Shown: positions 21,140-29,137 of the stretch, piece by piece
How positions within the stretch are numbered: position 1 is the stretch's first letter
How the letters are laid out: each line of letters begins with the position of its first letter
Assembly (NCBI GenBank): GCA_000507305.1
Contig: DF239818.1
Span: 62,001-126,000, forward strand
DNA: 64,000 nt
Direction of reading: 5' to 3'
Origin: Breviolum minutum Mf 1.05b.01
Taxonomy: Eukaryota; Sar; Dinophyceae; Suessiales; Symbiodiniaceae
Made by a program: the position numbers and the translations under genes
Notes under the pieces: model-generated
What the model was told of the DNA's origin: nothing
The model's input: only the letters and a program-made list of their open reading frames with translations
Database searches by the model: none

Positions 21140-23217
21140 CTCCTGTTGTAGATCTGTCGAAGTGCGTGTTGTTGCTCTCCTCGGTGAACTTCCTCCATCT
21201 GAATCCAGTGGATACGATCGTTCTGGTTCATCTTCATCTCCTTCCTGTATCCTCGTAGAATCGCGTCCACCAGTTGCTCCGGATAGATCTGGGTTTGTTT
21301 CGATCGAAGTCCGCCCTTATCGCTACCAAGAACCAGTTCATGTTGATGTAGTCCATCACAGCGTCGATCCAACTCCTTGATGATCTCGTCCGAGTTGGTA
21401 ATGAAACCCGTAGGTTTTCGTTGTGGAACTTGCGCAATCGATGTGAGGCCCAGCATACATTGATCCGTCACCACCAACTTCACCCGGTCATCCATCATAA
21501 GCTCATGCAAGTACTTCTCCTGCCATGCCTTCGAAGTCAAGGGATTCTCCAGTAGAAAAGTTCCGCCGTATCCCATGACCAACAGCGCAACCTTAGTAGC
21601 GAATCGCAGGAGTTCCTTAGCATCGCGAAGTCTCTGGAGATATAATTTCATCCCCTCTTCGGTTCTCCTGGCATGGTTCAGATTCTGTAATATCGTGAAC
21701 AGGGTGCAAGGGGGTGAAATGACGGTAAGTCCAGGCCGAACACAATCTAAGTATTCCAACACATATTGCTGTTTCTTAGGATCCAACAAATCAGTTCCAA
21801 GTTCCAAATCGAAAGACTGACCCTTAAGAAGTCCGTGTCGTTTCGTCCTAGGTCCGAATCTATTTGGGTTAAACACTTCAGCCACTACTTTTGCTTGATC
21901 CTTGTCGGTACCCAGTACAGTTGCAAACTTGTGCAAGGCCTTTGAATTTCGCACTTTGCTGGGATCCTTTGGATCCAAGACTTCCTGCTGAAAGTGTTCC
22001 CAACCGGCCTTCTCTACTTGATCCGGCTCTGTACATACCAGACTCATAAGTTCCTTCCATGCATCTTCCGCGGTCCTCAGTGCTGCTCCCGCCTGATGTA
22101 GTGCCCGCTCAGCCTGTCTGGTCAATTCGGTTGTGTCTTCCAGCTCACCTCCTTCTTCAAGAAGGCGACTCATGGCTCCGGAGGGCCCTTGCGATTGTTG
22201 GTCCCCGAGCTGGCACTCTGTGATCCTTGTCGAAGCTGCTGCCACTGTCGAAACCTCTGGTACTCTTCGTACTCGTCCAGATCCTTCTTTGACAACGTCT
22301 CCACGTCCTTGGTCTGGTCCTTCTTCTTCTTGGAGCTCTGGGATGCCTTCGACTTCGTAGACTGTCCGGACTCGCTCTCCGATCCGGTCTTCGCCTCGTT
22401 CTTCAGGACCTTGCCACAGATCTCGCACTTCACCCGCGAGACATAGGCATTTGTTCCCGCTCTGGTCGTGCGGTAGTGTGTGCATAGTTCCGGATCTGGA
22501 TGTCCTTGTGGGCTCTTGGTTGCCGTTGGTCTCTCCGGTGTCCGTGGTGCCATCGTCCTCTGTGATGTAGGTGTCACAGGGCTTCCTAGAAAGCTCGCCG
22601 AACTCTCGGTCGGTTCCTTCGAGTTGGGCTGTACCATGGTCCATGCGAAGTATCGGCATTGTTGTGCTCGTCCCATCGGGCACCTCCAGAACATCCTTCC
22701 GAAGTTTGGACCCTGCTTCCGAGTCATGAACAGAGTGGCAAGGCATCTGATGCTGACATAGTGGCGGGCTTCCCATCATCTCGATCTCCTCGGGCGTAAC
22801 GTGGTTCCGCCCCTCTGTTGCCTGGGACGTGCCGCTGGGAGCTGGTGACGTTGGTGTCCTGCTTGGCTCCTCGTGCTCGATCCTCACCATGGAGAATCCT
22901 CCCATGCTCTCCATATCGCTGTCGCCCTTCTCCTCCAGGATGTCCGCCATTGGCCACACTGAAAACGGCTGCCTCATCTCGTTCTTCTTCGGCACAAGGA
23001 TTTGTAGCGCCCAGTCCGTGATGCGACACACCAGGAAGAGCAGCTTCATCACCATTCGCTTCCATGCCTGCTCTCTCTCGGCTGCATCGGTCCGGGCACG
23101 CTTCGTAGTTCCGCGGGACTCCATGGCTCGCCGAAACGTCACAATCGGATTGGTTGGGCTCAGACACAGGTTGTTCGGGGCCAAAAACACTGGACAATCG
23201 AAAGATTTCAAACTCAT
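21124..23217 (-). CDS. Middle frame with PPC/ENP methyltransferase-like domain
   Basis: Open for 697 codons, but only parts look truly coding. The N-terminal part (from about MESRGTTKRARTDAAER to PPLCQHQMPCHSV) holds the first half of a GRF-type finger. The stretch opposite 22,170-22,727 is probably a shadow of the GRF frame. From MSRLLEEGGELEDTTELT (~22,171) onward it codes again: a helical region, then FDLELGTDLLDPKKQQYV, VISPPCTLFTILQNLN (~500) and GGTFLLENPLTSKAW (~555). The PPC and ENP motifs recall motifs IV and VI of C5-cytosine methyltransferases, but the SAM-binding motif is not obvious, so activity is uncertain. It ends 16 nt inside the pol frame, which is -1 relative to it. Confidence 0.8.
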   Translation of the reverse strand: MSLKSFDCPVFLAPNNLCLSPTNPIVTFRRAMESRGTTKRARTDAAEREQAWKRMVMKLLFLVCRITDWALQILVPKKNEMRQPFSVWPMADILEEKGDSDMESMGGFSMVRIEHEEPSRTPTSPAPSGTSQATEGRNHVTPEEIEMMGSPPLCQHQMPCHSVHDSEAGSKLRKDVLEVPDGTSTTMPILRMDHGTAQLEGTDREFGELSRKPCDTYITEDDGTTDTGETNGNQEPTRTSRSGTMHTLPHDQSGNKCLCLAGEVRDLWQGPEERGEDRIGERVRTVYEVEGIPELQEEEGPDQGRGDVVKEGSGRVRRVPEVSTVAAASTRITECQLGDQQSQGPSGAMSRLLEEGGELEDTTELTRQAERALHQAGAALRTAEDAWKELMSLVCTEPDQVEKAGWEHFQQEVLDPKDPSKVRNSKALHKFATVLGTDKDQAKVVAEVFNPNRFGPRTKRHGLLKGQSFDLELGTDLLDPKKQQYVLEYLDCVRPGLTVISPPCTLFTILQNLNHARRTEEGMKLYLQRLRDAKELLRFATKVALLVMGYGGTFLLENPLTSKAWQEKYLHELMMDDRVKLVVTDQCMLGLTSIAQVPQRKPTGFITNSDEIIKELDRRCDGLHQHELVLGSDKGGLRSKQTQIYPEQLVDAILRGYRKEMKMNQNDRIHWIQMEEVHRGEQQHALRQIYNRRWRRC
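22170..22727 (-). CDS. GRF-type zinc-finger segment in a third frame
   Basis: A 185-codon frame beginning MTRKQGPNFGRMFWRCP and continuing MGRAQQCRYFAW, the second half of a zf-GRF finger. The first half (CQHQMPCHSV) lies just upstream in the neighbouring frame. A second Cys cluster follows (PELCTHYRTTRAGTNAYV, then CEICGKVL), and a Lys/Ser-rich, then coiled-coil-like tail (EYEEYQRFRQWQQLRQ). The stop TGA overlaps the ATG of the next coding stretch as ATGA. GRF fingers generally bind single-stranded nucleic acid. This frame was almost certainly part of the polyprotein. Confidence 0.75.
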   Translation of the reverse strand: MTRKQGPNFGRMFWRCPMGRAQQCRYFAWTMVQPNSKEPTESSASFLGSPVTPTSQRTMAPRTPERPTATKSPQGHPDPELCTHYRTTRAGTNAYVSRVKCEICGKVLKNEAKTGSESESGQSTKSKASQSSKKKKDQTKDVETLSKKDLDEYEEYQRFRQWQQLRQGSQSASSGTNNRKGPPEP

Positions 23218-25324
23218 TCGATTTTCGTTTAAATTCCTCTTGCGCGGTTTGAAGTTTCAGAATATGTTCAGGAGTAAAATTTGCCAGCGAAACTCGAAGA
23301 GAACCCGTGGGGCCAATATGACATGGTGCGGAAAAACGAAACCGTCGAAATTCCACCCGCAACTCATCACTAGGATCAAGGTACAACACTGCATGGCAAA
23401 ACATCAAAAACGGTAATGAAATCAAAAATGGTGCGTCACGAGATGCACTAGTTTCGAACACTGCCGGTCGTAGTAGACTTCCTCGTTGTCCCAAACTGGT
23501 AGGTATCGCTGCCACATACTTGGTAGTTGACGTACCGTGCACTGATCTGAATCTATGTTCCTGGGGGACTATGCTTGCCTGTAGTCCTGAAGGGAGTGCT
23601 TGATCCAATCTCCTCAGGGTATTCACACCTATTGCCATACGTTGACACCCGGTATCAATAGTAGCACAAAGATCTTCATTCGGGGAATAACGGGTTCTAG
23701 GTTTACTTCCAACCACCTCACTCCAAAGAACAGGATATTCGTTCCCCGAAAGACCTTCACCGCCTAAGCTAGTACTACCAACACAAGTCTGCAAGGGGTC
23801 CTTGTATACTACCGGAGTGGAAGCGGATCCGTCACCGCTCTGGTTGAAATTGGGTCCTCCCGAACTCACTTGGTCCTGACGGAGTTGACCCGGAAAACAT
23901 TCAAAAATCTCCGCCTGCTCGGGTGTGTTGGCTGCCGAAGTTGAGGTCACATCACCAATCTTTTCGCAATCTAATACTCCACAAAAGATTGCCTCCTCCG
24001 ACTGCTGATCCTCAACCATGTAATTCACCTCCTTGGGCTTGTTGCGAAAACCAGGTTGGTTGTGGGGACATTCAGGATCCCGGTGCCAGTGTCCAATCTG
24101 CTGGCACTTCGTGCATCTTGACTTGGCCTTCGCCTCACTCAGCGTCATCTTGTAGTAGCCGCCCTTCATGTAGCCTGACGTGGACATAGAGCTCTTGCCC
24201 GACCCCTTGTCCTTTTCCTTGTCCCTCCATTGTCCATAGCCACGAGCTAGTGCCTTAGCCCGTTTCGTCTTCAAACTCTGGAGGAAGGTCTTCTTCTTCT
24301 GGGCGATCATGGTGCTAAGCACTTCCTTCGCCTCGTGCTCCTCCAGAATCTCGTCGTTGTCCATGGTCTCGTACTCCGCAACCTCCGTCGAACCATCATC
24401 TCCAGGTCCGGCTTCACGAAGTAGTTCTTCCATGGCATAGAGCTCCTCCTCGTCAAAGTCGTCTTCTTCTGGTAGATAGTGGATCGTCGAACCACGACCG
24501 CTGCCACTGCCGCCAGCGTGACGTTTCTCTGTGCCAACATCACGGGCTTGTAGCTTCATCTCGTGTTTGCGGCACCAGTTCTTCACATCCGAGACCGCTA
24601 CTGAGCCACGTCCAAAAGCCAGCATAGCCTTGATGTCAGCATCGCTCATCTGTAGGGCATTCACCAGGAGGAATCCTAAGTACTTGTCCGGGAGCTGTAC
24701 TCGATGCTCCTGGATCTTCCTCACCGCATCATCCCACCTAGTGAAAAACTGCCGGCAGCTCTCGTCACGATTGCGTCGAAGGTGGTAGGTCACCTTCGCC
24801 AACGCCGCCAGTAGCTCTTCCTCCGTATCTTCACCAAAGAACTCTGGTGTATCCATGGCCTGCAGGAGTTTGGTACCACCCTGCTCATCGGCCAACCAGC
24901 TTGGATCCTTCGCCCAATGCTTGAAAGATTGAAAAGGCTGTCCACCAAGCTTCTGGAGGATCATCGGGCCTTGGGCGCGTGGTTTCACACGCGTTGTCGC
25001 CAACCAAAGCCGAGCTTTGATCAGCCAATCTTGGAATGGTACCGAGGTACCATCCCACTCCGGAGGTTGACCCCCACCGGAACCTTTGTGACCACCTCCG
25101 CGGTCATCTTCACTATCATCATCATCACGACGGCGGGGCCGCCGATCACCCTTCCGGCGCCGGTCTTTCTCACGAAGCCAGGTTCGGAACTCTTCACTAT
25201 CAAAACCATCGTCATCTTCCTCATGACGAGAAGGGGCACGGCCGCCGCCTCCACCATTGATCACATCCTCGACTTCCGCCTCATCACCATTGAGGCTGCC
25301 ATGCGACGACGGCATCGAGGCCAT
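22724..25324 (-). CDS. Copia gag and aspartic protease
   Basis: ATG at 25,324, 866 codons. The N-terminus is disordered and acidic/basic (REKDRRRKGDRRPRRR). A helical capsid-like region follows (EWDGTSVPFQDWLIKARLWL onward). Zinc knuckle ~402-418 reads CTKCQQIGHWHRDPEC, a spacing variant (CX2CX6HX4C or CX4HX6C) of the usual CCHC. Protease motif CATIDTGCQRMAIG near 557. After about FEIFRLSSVFGPEQP the sequence stops looking like protein while the +1 frame improves, so the last ~140 codons are probably out-of-frame read-through. Gag would package the RNA and the protease would cut the polyprotein. Confidence 0.92.
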   Translation of the reverse strand: MASMPSSHGSLNGDEAEVEDVINGGGGGRAPSRHEEDDDGFDSEEFRTWLREKDRRRKGDRRPRRRDDDDSEDDRGGGHKGSGGGQPPEWDGTSVPFQDWLIKARLWLATTRVKPRAQGPMILQKLGGQPFQSFKHWAKDPSWLADEQGGTKLLQAMDTPEFFGEDTEEELLAALAKVTYHLRRNRDESCRQFFTRWDDAVRKIQEHRVQLPDKYLGFLLVNALQMSDADIKAMLAFGRGSVAVSDVKNWCRKHEMKLQARDVGTEKRHAGGSGSGRGSTIHYLPEEDDFDEEELYAMEELLREAGPGDDGSTEVAEYETMDNDEILEEHEAKEVLSTMIAQKKKTFLQSLKTKRAKALARGYGQWRDKEKDKGSGKSSMSTSGYMKGGYYKMTLSEAKAKSRCTKCQQIGHWHRDPECPHNQPGFRNKPKEVNYMVEDQQSEEAIFCGVLDCEKIGDVTSTSAANTPEQAEIFECFPGQLRQDQVSSGGPNFNQSGDGSASTPVVYKDPLQTCVGSTSLGGEGLSGNEYPVLWSEVVGSKPRTRYSPNEDLCATIDTGCQRMAIGVNTLRRLDQALPSGLQASIVPQEHRFRSVHGTSTTKYVAAIPTSLGQRGSLLRPAVFETSASRDAPFLISLPFLMFCHAVLYLDPSDELRVEFRRFRFSAPCHIGPTGSLRVSLANFTPEHILKLQTAQEEFKRKSNEFEIFRLSSVFGPEQPVSEPNQSDCDVSASHGVPRNYEACPDRCSRERAGMEANGDEAALPGVSHHGLGATNPCAEEERDEAAVFSVANGGHPGGEGRQRYGEHGRILHGEDRARGAKQDTNVTSSQRHVPGNRGAEPRYARGDRDDGKPATMSASDALPLCS

Positions 25325-25343
25325 GACTACCCTGGAGCGTTTT

Positions 25344-25355
25344 GCTCCGCTACCA
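25344..25355 (-). other. Primer-binding site, tRNA-Met initiator type
   Basis: On the sense strand TGGTAGCGGAGC lies one base after the 5' LTR. It is complementary to a tRNA 3' end GCTCCGCTACCA. Eukaryotic initiator tRNA-Met ends in similar CUxxGCUACCA sequences and is the usual primer of Ty1/copia elements. Identity of the host tRNA is inferred. Confidence 0.8.
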
Positions 25356-25356
25356 C

Positions 25357-25474
25357 TGCAAACGCCAAAGTGGCATGCACAGCCAACCTTTTACTCACAA
25401 AACCCCAAGGCCCAATGTTGAGCCACCACACTAGCGGTTAGGATTTCAGCCGAGTCAGGAATGCGGTATTCACA
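25357..25474 (-). repeat. 5' LTR of copia element (118 bp)
   Basis: Identical to the 3' LTR at 16,926-17,043; TG...CA ends. It would hold the promoter for the minus-strand transcript, but at 118 bp there is little room for U3 and no clear TATA box was seen. Confidence 0.95.
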
Positions 25475-25479
25475 TTACC
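25475..25479. repeat. Target-site duplication TTACC (right)
   Basis: Perfect match to 16,921-16,925. Confidence 0.93.
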
Positions 25480-25515
25480 ATATCAACTGGTGCAGGATTT
25501 CTTCCATCAACCGTA

Positions 25516-25839
25516 TGTCTATACATCTTTGGCATTTTCCAGTGGTTCATAAAAGTAGGCTGCCACTTGGAGTGGTGAAACCTATCTTCCGCCCACCTTT
25601 CCTCCCAGAGCTAGGATGTTTCGACCAACTGTTCTCCGAAGTGAAATGACTCCAACTCTTTAAGAAACATGGAGCCTGACATTGCCACCTTGTTCCACAT
25701 CTGCACCATTTGTTTGGTGATCTAAAACATCAATGTATTGCACTTTATTGTTGGAAGAAAGGCACGTCTCAGTAAATTCTGGCAAACAAGTGATACGTAG
25801 CATGTATAGTCACCAAAAGCAAACCACAAAAATCATTGA
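25516..25839. other. No supported gene
   Basis: AT-rich DNA between the family F MITE and a family A MITE. Nothing recognised. Confidence 0.5.
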
Positions 25840-25944
25840 TACCCTCCCCAAAACTAACAGTTCGCCCCTGAAAATGGATGTTTGGAAGACTATTTTCCTT
25901 TTGGCCTATTTTCAGGGGCGAACTGTTAGTTTTGGGGGAGGGTA
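25840..25944. mobile_element. Family A MITE, near-perfect hairpin
   Basis: Best preserved copy. Arms of about 36 bp (AAAACTAACAGTTCGCCCCT against its complement) differ by one C, ends are TACCCTCCCC...GGGAGGGTA, with about 30 bp of loop. Probably the most recent family A insertion in this window. Confidence 0.85.
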
Positions 25945-26387
25945 ATGCCCAAAAAACCCAGTTTGCCACGAGCTAAGAGACATGTGTTTGGCCCTGGCAG
26001 TTTCGGAATCATTTTCCCGCAGCTTCCAGGTTTCAAACCCTTGACCTGAAGCATTGCGGTGTCTTAAGCCCTAAAGAACTGGCGAGATTGGCTTGGGCGA
26101 TGGAACCAAACTGGGACTTTGAGGATGAACATTTTGAAAATGGTTTGGTTAAAGGTTGGGTTAGATTGGCTTTTTGATTGGATATGGTTGTTTAGATTTG
26201 TTGGGTTGTTTTCTTGCTTGGTTGGGTTTGGCTTGCTTGTCAGTCTGTTAGTTATTTTTTTTCCTTTGGTCGAATGTCTATTGGGTTGGGTTGTTTTTCC
26301 GAAAACATCCCCCCCCCAAATCCACCTTGACAAAATAAAAAACCACATCATCTTTCCGTGTTTTTTTGGTCTCTTCACCATCTTCAG
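25945..26387. other. Intron-like; weak tRNA-like patch
   Basis: Near 26,030-26,095 the minus strand has a B-box-like GGGTTTGAAACC, but no cloverleaf can be completed. The rest leads into the pyrimidine-rich acceptor at 26,387. Confidence 0.45.
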
Positions 26388-26555
26388 GAGCTCGGAGCCT
26401 TTTGGCGCTTGCTGGGTGGCACGGGCGGCCGTTTGCCGCGCCGCGCCTTCTGCCAGGCGTTGTTGGCGTCACAGCAGGCGCCAACCACGCCAGCCATCCC
26501 TGCCGCGCCAGCGGAACGCTGGCGCGAAGTGGGAAGGAAAGCTGCCATGACGCCG
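26388..26555 (+). CDS. GC-rich coding exon, EF-hand-like helix-loop-helix
   Basis: 168 bp, phase 0 to phase 0, between CATCTTCAG|GAG and CCG|GTGAGG. Reads ELGAFWRLLGGTGGRLPRRA and FCQALLASQQAP, then a Pro/Ala linker and ERWREVGRKAAMTP. The pattern FWxLLxGxGGRLxRxxFCxxL resembles a degenerate EF-hand without the acidic Ca-binding ligands. GC content is far above the flanks. One of the strongest host exons in the window. Confidence 0.65.
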
Positions 26556-27829
26556 GTGAGGCCTGCGAAGGCTCAAGAGGCGTTACTTAGATGATTGGAC
26601 CATGGATGGATTTGGGGATAATTTCTTTTGAAGGGAAAAAAAACCAGGGGTTGAAGTCATGCACATGAGGTTCAAGGAGTTGTTGAATCATATATAAGCC
26701 TTCTTGTGGTGTTTTTTTTGAGATTCCTGATGTTTTCAAGCAACAACTTGTTCACCACCAGAACGATCCATGAAGCCATGAGCTGTTTGACAGAGTCCTT
26801 TCGTGGATGTAGTGCTTTCTAGTTGCACGTTTCGGGTCAAAGAGATTATGGCACAGTTTGGTTTATTGTAAGGTCTTACGCATGTTTTTTGGTGTGATTT
26901 TTTACTTGCTATTGTGGCAAATCCCCACTCAATTACCTGGTGAATATTTTTGGAACCTTTTTCTCTGCAAATCTTTGCAGAGTTTTTCGCCTGGAAAATT
27001 CGTGGTTGAGTTACTAAGTTGGGGGTAACTACTACTTGGATCCCCCGAAAGTTTACAGCTACTCTCCTTTTGGGGTCCCCGGTAAATCCACAGGCAGACC
27101 TCCATATAGGCCCATACCCTATGATAGAACCACTAGAAGGGTTCCCTTAGTATGTATGGACCTAAGCATGGATTCGTGAAGGTCCCTACTGATGCTGCTA
27201 GATATTTCATGAAGGGTCGGATGGTCATCCTACATTTTGATGGGGTGATCATCCTTCAAAGTGATCGTTTTTTCTCCTCAAAGATTCGTACTTCCATTTG
27301 TCCCCTTGGTACAAATCGTAGAAAACGATGTTAAGTAACGATCTTTTGTGAAAGATTTCCCGAAGCCAGTGGTGAACTTTTTTTGGTCCCCAAACTTAGG
27401 TCCGATGCGACTCACTGAGAAAAATCACTACTGTTGGTTTGTTTATCTACTTAGAATTCGTGTTGTTCTGGACCTACATTTTGGGTGTTTTTTTTTTCAC
27501 TACCTAAAAAATATTTGGCAAACCCGCAAAGAGAATCCCCCAAAAAACCCGTAAAAGCCAGACCCTTCAAAATTGATCGTGGGGGTTTACGATGTATATA
27601 TATATATATATACATAATCCAGTGTATTCGGAGCCTCATAGGTTTGGTTAGAATACATGACATTCTCATCACTTCCAGTTGATCCAACCACCAAAAACGA
27701 CCCCGTCGTTTTTTTTCCAGTCATTTCCGCGGCTGGAAATAGAGATTTTAGGAGATCCAGTCTTCCACCAAATCGAGCTTGAATGTTGTACTAGACAAAA
27801 TGGTAGTTAGGTCAGGTGAGTTAGTTTGT
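26556..27829. other. Intron-like; one weak frame
   Basis: A plus frame at about 27,152-27,300 (MYGPKHGFVKVPTDAARYF) is mildly protein-like without splice support. AT microsatellite at about 27,593-27,613. Confidence 0.4.
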
Positions 27830-28110
27830 TTCACATTCGTTTAGTTTCGTTTGGGTTTGGTTAGTTATACAATCAGATACCTGGCTAGTGATAGTGAGTG
27901 AGTTGGTAGCTGGTTAGCTGGTTAGGTAGTTGGCTAGGTAGTTGGTTGCTTAGGTGGTTGGGTAGTTACTTGGTTAGTTTGTTTAGCTAGTTACTGTAGT
28001 TACTGTAGTTAGGCAGTTAGTTAGTTAGTTAGTTCGTTCCTTCGTTTGTTCGTTCGTTCGTTCATTCGTTAGTTAGTAAGTTGGTCAGCCAGTCAGTCAG
28101 TCAGTTTGCC
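27830..28110. repeat. Degenerate GTTN tetranucleotide array
   Basis: About 280 bp of GGTT/AGTT/GTTA/GTTC units (for example TTAGTTAGTTAGTTAGTTCG, then GTTCGTTCGTTCGTTC, then CAGTCAGTCAGTCAG). A decayed and diversified tetranucleotide satellite. Confidence 0.8.
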
Positions 28111-28273
28111 CCTTAGCCTGTGTGGGTTATAGTCATAGTATGGTTATAGGTTCTATAACATGAATACTATATAGGTCAACATCCGGGAGAATGTTCAGTG
28201 AAAAAAGCTATCCCCAAATGAAAAGTTCTTAAAAATCACCTGACTAGAATCAAAACATCCTCCTCAAATTGAG

Positions 28274-28483
28274 GTTGGATGCTTTCATCCAGAAGTGGAA
28301 GGCTCCCACATTGCCTGCTGCTAGCCCCCCACGTCACGAGCCGTTGGCGGTGCCAAAGCAGCCGGCCGTGCCCGTGGCGAAGGGAGGGGCGGCGAGCAAC
28401 TACAGCAGCGAGGACTTTGAAGATGAGAAGTACAGTGAAGCCAAATACAGTGATAGCTTTGCAAGTGAGAAAACCTCAAGCAA
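28274..28483 (+). CDS. Coding exon, disordered Pro/Ser/Glu-rich protein
   Basis: Acceptor AAATTGAG|G, then LDAFIQKWKAPTLPAA, a Pro/Val linker (AVPKQPAVPVAKGGA), and an acidic SSEDFEDEKYSEAKYSDSF tail. Donor CAA|GTGAGT. Ends in phase 2 and joins the next exon to give a Lys codon, so the pair is mutually supporting. Probably an intrinsically disordered scaffold. An in-frame TGA directly after would make it terminal if unspliced. Confidence 0.6.
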
Positions 28484-28554
28484 GTGAGTAGTTTTTCTTG
28501 GATGTATCAAGTGAGGTATCAAAACGATGCCTTACTTTTTTGGCGCCTTTTCAG

Positions 28555-28627
28555 AGTTTTGGTTGAAGCTTGTTGGGATGATTCTGCAAGGGGTATTACA
28601 GATTCACAGAAAGCGACCTCAATACCG
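28555..28627 (+). CDS. Coding exon following a 71-bp intron
   Basis: Acceptor TTTTCAG|A. Reads VLVEACWDDSARGITDSQ and KATSIP to CCG|GTGGTG. Phase-compatible with the exon ending at 28,483 across a 71-bp GT-AG intron. Confidence 0.5.
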
Positions 28628-29080
28628 GTGGTGGTTACTTTGGGTTGGTGCATTTCTGACATTTGTTGATGGTTCAGAAATCCTGCAAAACAGTTGAGTT
28701 CAGGGTTGGTAGGTCATCCCATGATCAACGTGTGGGAGATTCCACCAACCGCGCAGGATTTTTTCAATCAAACCCTAGAACTTTAGATACCTACATAAAT
28801 TGCAGCTGGGACACACTACTCATGATATCTCCTTGTAGATTTTGGGGCTTGATGTGCTACTCTTACCTCATTCACCAGTTATTAGTGATTATTAGTGATC
28901 ACCACATGTTTTAAATCAACTTCTTGAGGCTTGAGAAGGGTCCACTCGCCAGGGTTAGGTGGCGAGCGATCCCCACGATTGTTGACTGTGTGACCAACAA
29001 AACAATCCAAGCATGTGAGTTGTGCACTAACCCTACTTTTAGTCGGATGATATTCATGTAGCAGTTTCCCCACCATCATT
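28628..29080. other. Family F MITE copy and intron-like sequence
   Basis: 28,664-28,782 is a diverged family F MITE (TTGATGGTTCAGAAATCC ... GGATTTTTTCAATCAAA). No supported exon. Confidence 0.5.
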
Positions 29081-29085
29081 ATCAC

Positions 29086-29135
<50 letters not shown>

Positions 29136-29137
29136 GC
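29081..29137. repeat. (CAT)n microsatellite
   Basis: About 19 CAT/ATC units with one CAG interruption at the 3' side. Confidence 0.95.

Larger units (their letters stand above)
16926..25474 (-). mobile_element. Complete Ty1/copia-type LTR retrotransposon (8,549 bp)
   Basis: Structure on the - strand: LTR, primer-binding site, gag/protease, GRF zinc finger, PPC/ENP methyltransferase-like domain, integrase, reverse transcriptase, RNase H, LTR. Integrase before RT defines the copia order. Both LTRs are identical and the TTACC duplication is perfect, so insertion is recent. Catalytic residues of protease, integrase, RT and RNase H are visible. The coding frame changes four times, so translation as one polyprotein would need frameshifting or repair. 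It lies antisense to the flanking candidate exons, probably in an intron or intergenic DNA. Confidence 0.95.
16842..25515. mobile_element. Family F MITE, split by the LTR element
   Basis: The left part (16,842-16,925) starts TACTGTTAAAAATTCTGCAC. The right part (25,480-25,515) reads TGGTGCAGGATTTCTTCCAT and ends CAACCGTA. Removing the LTR element and one TTACC copy rejoins a single element of about 120 bp with complementary ends, matching the intact 118-bp copy at 58,791-58,908. Confidence 0.8.

Noticed and set aside
23755..23770. CTTAGGC, the Ty1 +1 frameshift heptamer, on the sense strand of the copia element
   Set aside because: It occurs well inside gag, the CTT is not in the reading frame, and shifting there would not enter the next coding frame.
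26030..26095. tRNA-like patch on the minus strand with a B-box-like GGGTTTGAAACC
   Set aside because: No acceptor stem, no credible anticodon arm and an imperfect A box; at most a tRN­A-derived repeat remnant.
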